Assembly: GCA_002780205.1 (NCBI GenBank)
Contig: PEVQ01000021.1
Location: 1-8,282 of the forward strand
DNA length: 8,282 nucleotides
Direction of reading: 5' to 3'
DNA from: Elusimicrobia bacterium CG06_land_8_20_14_3_00_38_11
GTDB taxonomy: Bacteria; Elusimicrobiota; UBA8919
Below, piece after piece: positions 5,308-8,282 of the stretch (positions are counted from its first letter, which is position 1; each line of letters begins with the position of its first letter). The notes below the pieces were generated by a model. That model searched no databases and had not been told where the DNA came from. It saw nothing but the letters and a program-made list of their open reading frames with translations. A program made the position numbers and the translations under genes.

Positions 5308-6820
5308 ACAGGAAATTTTTGACCAGCGGCTTGAAAAAATATCGCAGATTAAAAGTAAAGGAATAAATCCCTATCCGACTAAATTTCTTGCAACATCTAC
5401 CGCCGAAAAAATTCTTAACGAAATGCCCGGCGGGAATATTTCTATCGGTGGGCGCATTTTGACAATGCGGAAAATGGGAAAGGCGGCATTTTTAACAATA
5501 CAGGACTCAACCGGAAAAATACAACTTTATATAAAACAGGATTTGGTCGGCGATGAAAGCTATAAGATATTTGAACTTTTTGACATCGGCGATTTCATCG
5601 GCGTTGAAGGGACCGTTTTTAAGACGCACACTGGCGAAACAACAATCCGAGTAGCAAAATTTCAACTCTTGTCAAAATCATTGCGGGGACTGCCTGAAAA
5701 ATGGCACGGCTTAAAAGATGTGGAAACGCGATACCGTCAGCGTTATCTGGATTTAATTTCTAACAGTGAAGTCGCAGAAATATTCAAAAAACGCGCAAAA
5801 ATCATTTCCTCAATTAGGAACTATCTTGACGGCAACGGTTTTGTTGAAGTAGAAACACCGATGATGCAGTCAATTCCGGGCGGGGCTGCCGCAAAACCGT
5901 TCATCACACACCACAATGCACTTGATATGGATTTATATTTAAGAGTTGCGCCGGAACTTTATTTGAAACGACTTGTCGTCGGCGGACTTGACCGCGTTTA
6001 TGAAATGGGAAGAACTTTCAGAAACGAGGGTATTTCAATAAGACATAATCCCGAGTTCACAATTCTGGAGGTTTATCAGGGATATGCCGACTATAACGAT
6101 ATGATGGTTCTGTGCAAAAATATCATTCAGGAAACGGCGCGGGCTGCCGGTGTTTCAAAAATTACCGAAACAAATAGTAGCCCCCGACTTGTAGCCGACC
6201 CTTTAGGGTCGGAGGTGAGCCCCAATAATAAAATCGGGGTAAACTCCGCGAATAAAATTGACCTTTTCGGCGACTGGAAACGACTGTCAATTGAAACGGC
6301 ATTTACGGAAGCGGGAATAAATTTTCCTGATGTTTTTTCCGAAGAAAAATTAAAAAAATTGGGACAGCAATTTGAAGTGGAAAATTATCAAAAAATTCCA
6401 ACGAGAAAAATATTTGACCATCTGTTTGACAAATTGATAAAACCAAAACTAACAGAGCCGACATTCGTCGTTGATTGGCCAAAATTTCTATGTCCGCTGG
6501 CGAAATCAAAATTTGAACGACCGGAAATCGCAGAGCGGTTTGAACTGTATATCGCAGGCGAAGAACTTGCAAACGCATATTCCGAATTAAACGACCCCGT
6601 TGAACAGAAAAAAAGATTTGAAGAGCAGGTGAAAGAACGGGAAAAGGGAGACGACGAGGCGGAATTTTTAGACGATGATTATGTTAAGGCACTTGAATAC
6701 GGGATGCCGCCCACCGGTGGACTTGGGATAGGAATTGACCGTCTCGTAATTCTTCTAACCCGGCAGGAATCCATCAAAGACGTCATACTGTTCCCGCTGT
6801 TAAAACCGATAAAATTGTAA
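5300..6820 (+). CDS. lysS: Class II lysyl-tRNA synthetase with an in-frame repeat insertion
   Basis: LysRS attaches lysine to tRNA-Lys in the cytoplasm. An N-terminal OB-fold anticodon-binding domain (about residues 40-145) precedes the catalytic core. Motif 1 is around P187 (EVETPMMQSIPGG), motif 2 is RTFRNEG at 238-244 followed by IRHNPEFTILE, and motif 3 is GGLGIGIDRLV with R481. FVVDWPKFLCPLAK and the ELANAYSELNDP stretch are further family marks. Its 506 residues match the family, although about 25 of them (roughly 292-317) are encoded by a palindromic repeat between the motif 2 region and IDLFGDWKRLSI. This is a loop region, so activity is likely kept. The start is set by the Shine-Dalgarno AGAGG and the 8-base overlap with the receiver gene. 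Confidence 0.96.
   Translation: MSEQEIFDQRLEKISQIKSKGINPYPTKFLATSTAEKILNEMPGGNISIGGRILTMRKMGKAAFLTIQDSTGKIQLYIKQDLVGDESYKIFELFDIGDFIGVEGTVFKTHTGETTIRVAKFQLLSKSLRGLPEKWHGLKDVETRYRQRYLDLISNSEVAEIFKKRAKIISSIRNYLDGNGFVEVETPMMQSIPGGAAAKPFITHHNALDMDLYLRVAPELYLKRLVVGGLDRVYEMGRTFRNEGISIRHNPEFTILEVYQGYADYNDMMVLCKNIIQETARAAGVSKITETNSSPRLVADPLGSEVSPNNKIGVNSANKIDLFGDWKRLSIETAFTEAGINFPDVFSEEKLKKLGQQFEVENYQKIPTRKIFDHLFDKLIKPKLTEPTFVVDWPKFLCPLAKSKFERPEIAERFELYIAGEELANAYSELNDPVEQKKRFEEQVKEREKGDDEAEFLDDDYVKALEYGMPPTGGLGIGIDRLVILLTRQESIKDVILFPLLKPIKL
6177..6258 (+). repeat. Palindromic repeat inserted in frame in lysS
   Basis: GTAGCCCCCGACTT (6177-6190) and GTCGGAGGTGAGC (6208-6220) match the lnt element at 1009-1037 in reverse orientation. 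Between them is an extra hairpin arm, so the lysS copy has an 8-bp stem CCGACCCT/AGGGTCGG with a 2-base loop (6195-6212). It is followed by CCCC...GGGG (6220-6239) and a direct repeat AATAAAAT (6227-6234, 6251-6258). The encoded peptide starts SSPRLVADPLGSEVSP. Confidence 0.75.
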
Positions 6821-6829
6821 AAAATAATA

Positions 6830-7657
6830 ATGTCTATTTTTGAAGATTTTTTATTAAAATTCAGGGAAAGTTTTAGGGGAACGAAACCGGTCATTCACAG
6901 TGTTTTGGGAAATGTTTTTTCTATGAGAGTTATCGGTAACAAAACACACGGCGACCTTGCCGAAATCGCTCTGACGGAATACATAAACGAATTCGTTAAA
7001 GATTATTCGGCTATACATACAGGAAAAGAGAAATTCCGGGCAAAAAAATTTGAAGAAGATATAAGCGTAACCAATAAACTTACCGGTGCAACTTTTCCTA
7101 TAAGCATAAAAACATATGGCGTAGGCCCATTACAATTATCTACGAATAAAACCGGCTCTATGTTTTCATGTTTAACCGGAATTGTCGGTAAGAGTGAAAT
7201 TACAAATTCACAGGGGATAAAAGACATACTTAAAAATCCCTGTTTTTTTGATTTCAGCAAAGTTAATGTTCTTCCGCTTATTTATGACGAAAAAAATAAA
7301 ACTTTCAAAATTATTTTATTTGACCTTGAAAAAGCATACAATTCGGTTAGTAAAATAAAGTATTTCCCACCAAGAAAATATGGAAAAGACAGAGAAACGT
7401 TTCCTGTTTATAAATTCTTTGCTACTGATGAACAATATATTTTTGAAGTAAGATACGGAGGCGCCGGTGCAAACGCATTACAACGCGGAATGTGGACGCA
7501 TACCGAAAATGCATCCCCATTTTTTAATGAAATATTAAACGGAACATATGAAATAAACGAACCGCTGATTAAATTGGTATCCAAAATTCTTGTTTCACCG
7601 AGAGAAAAACATGAAAAAATACTAGATTTACTCCGTCAATTAAACGGCAACTCTTAA
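6830..7657 (+). CDS. Probable Type II restriction endonuclease
   Basis: I do not recognise the family of this 275-residue protein with certainty. The call rests mainly on its position 11 bases before a DNA adenine methyltransferase, its size, and a plausible nuclease core: E45 in a helix (HGDLAEIALTEYI), acidic residues E75-E76-D77, then the strand FPISIKTYG with K94. This could be a PD-(D/E)XK variant in which serine occupies the usual acidic position (S92-I93-K94). GPLQLST (99-105) and RYGGAGANALQRG look like family signatures. No membrane segment or signal peptide is seen. It starts 9 bases after lysS with no Shine-Dalgarno site or visible promoter, so it may be transcribed from the lysS operon. 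Another DNA-binding role cannot be ruled out. Confidence 0.6.
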   Translation: MSIFEDFLLKFRESFRGTKPVIHSVLGNVFSMRVIGNKTHGDLAEIALTEYINEFVKDYSAIHTGKEKFRAKKFEEDISVTNKLTGATFPISIKTYGVGPLQLSTNKTGSMFSCLTGIVGKSEITNSQGIKDILKNPCFFDFSKVNVLPLIYDEKNKTFKIILFDLEKAYNSVSKIKYFPPRKYGKDRETFPVYKFFATDEQYIFEVRYGGAGANALQRGMWTHTENASPFFNEILNGTYEINEPLIKLVSKILVSPREKHEKILDLLRQLNGNS

Positions 7658-7668
7658 CAAATTATTAT

Positions 7669-8282
7669 ATGGAAACAGAAGGCATAAAATATACCGGCTC
7701 AAAAAAATTGATAATTCCGTATATTTTGGAATTGATAAAAACTCTTAATGTTAAAACTGTCCTGGACGGTTTTTCCGGCACCACGCGGGTTTCACAGGCA
7801 TTAAAAAAGGACGGCTATACCGTTTTTTCTAACGATGCATCAACCTGGTCAAAGGTCTTTGCTGAATGTTATCTTATAAATCGGAAACCGCCAAGTTATT
7901 ATCTGCCAATAATTTCGCATCTTAACAAATTAAAAGGTAAATACGGCTGGTTTTCTGAAAATTACGGCGGTAAACCCAACGGTGGAAGTTCTGTACAGGG
8001 AGATGGAAAAAAAAGAATTTGGCAGATACATAACACGATGAAATTGGATGCCATACGTGAAGAAATAGAAAATATCGCAAAAAATGAAATAGAAAAATCC
8101 GTCTTGCTCACAAGTTTAATGCTTGCTATGGATAAAGTAGACAGCACATTAGGGCATCAGGTTTCTTATTTGAGAGAATGGGCGCCGCGGGCTTATTCCA
8201 CAATGAAAATGGAAGTACCAAAACTGATTATTGACGATAAAGACCATAAAGTATTTCAGAAAGATATTTTTAAGTTGATAAA
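7669..8282 (+). CDS. D12-class N6-adenine DNA methyltransferase, 3' end outside the window
   Basis: This enzyme would methylate adenine within a specific DNA site with S-adenosylmethionine, protecting host DNA from the neighbouring nuclease. The frame is open from ATG 7669 to the window end (204 codons, no stop). Motif X is KYTGSK (residues 7-12), the AdoMet-binding motif I is DGFSGTTRVS (33-42), and the next strand ends at D56 (VFSNDAS). The order X, I marks the alpha (D12) class. The catalytic DPPY motif is expected downstream of the visible end and cannot be checked. The insert after residue 90 (WFSENYGG, then RIWQIHNTMKLDAIREEI) is the likely target-recognition or helical part. No Shine-Dalgarno site precedes it; the gap to the nuclease gene is 11 bases. 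Confidence 0.85.
   Translation, partial: METEGIKYTGSKKLIIPYILELIKTLNVKTVLDGFSGTTRVSQALKKDGYTVFSNDASTWSKVFAECYLINRKPPSYYLPIISHLNKLKGKYGWFSENYGGKPNGGSSVQGDGKKRIWQIHNTMKLDAIREEIENIAKNEIEKSVLLTSLMLAMDKVDSTLGHQVSYLREWAPRAYSTMKMEVPKLIIDDKDHKVFQKDIFKLI

Noticed and set aside
6735..6763. TTGACC in lysS as a promoter for the restriction-modification genes
   Set aside because: No -10-like sequence at a suitable distance, and the bases encode conserved motif 3 of LysRS.

Overview
The window reads as a chromosomal segment of an AT-rich, diderm (Gram-negative-type) bacterium. All seven genes lie on the + strand. Apolipoprotein N-acyltransferase (Lnt) implies lipoproteins, which are usual in cells with an outer membrane. 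The gene mix (nadE, lnt, a GAF/HD-GYP protein, prfB, a receiver protein, lysS), the frequent lack of Shine-Dalgarno sites and the many short palindromic repeats suggest an uncultured lineage such as Omnitrophota or Elusimicrobiota. That placement is an impression, not something the sequence proves.

Layout: 1-659 is the 3' part of nadE (NAD synthetase). 700-2349 is lnt. 2352-3569 is a GAF plus HD-GYP cyclic-di-GMP phosphodiesterase, starting 2 bases after lnt. 3570-3770 is a gene-free stretch holding a run of abutting hairpins. 3771-4878 is prfB (release factor 2), complete only if read through a programmed +1 frameshift at 3837-3843. A strong sigma70-type promoter (TTGACA, 17 bases, TATACT) starts inside the prfB stop region and drives a single-domain response regulator (4939-5307), which overlaps lysS (5300-6820) by 8 bases. 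Nine bases after lysS come a probable restriction endonuclease (6830-7657) and an N6-adenine DNA methyltransferase of the D12 class (7669 to the window end, incomplete). Together these look like a Type II restriction-modification pair placed behind a housekeeping gene.

The most unusual aspect is repeat invasion of coding sequence. Lnt carries at least five repeat-derived insertions, all in frame. Two are bounded by exact 9-base direct repeats and a third by a 7-base direct repeat. LysS carries a related palindromic insertion in the opposite orientation. One repeat head, TGACACGAAGTGTCACCC, occurs both inside lnt and at the end of the HD-GYP gene, where it supplies the stop codon. This resembles the protein-coding palindromic elements known from Rickettsia, but the sequences differ from any I can name. 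The restriction-modification pair and the repeat elements are the two accessory components; the rest is core metabolism, translation and signalling.
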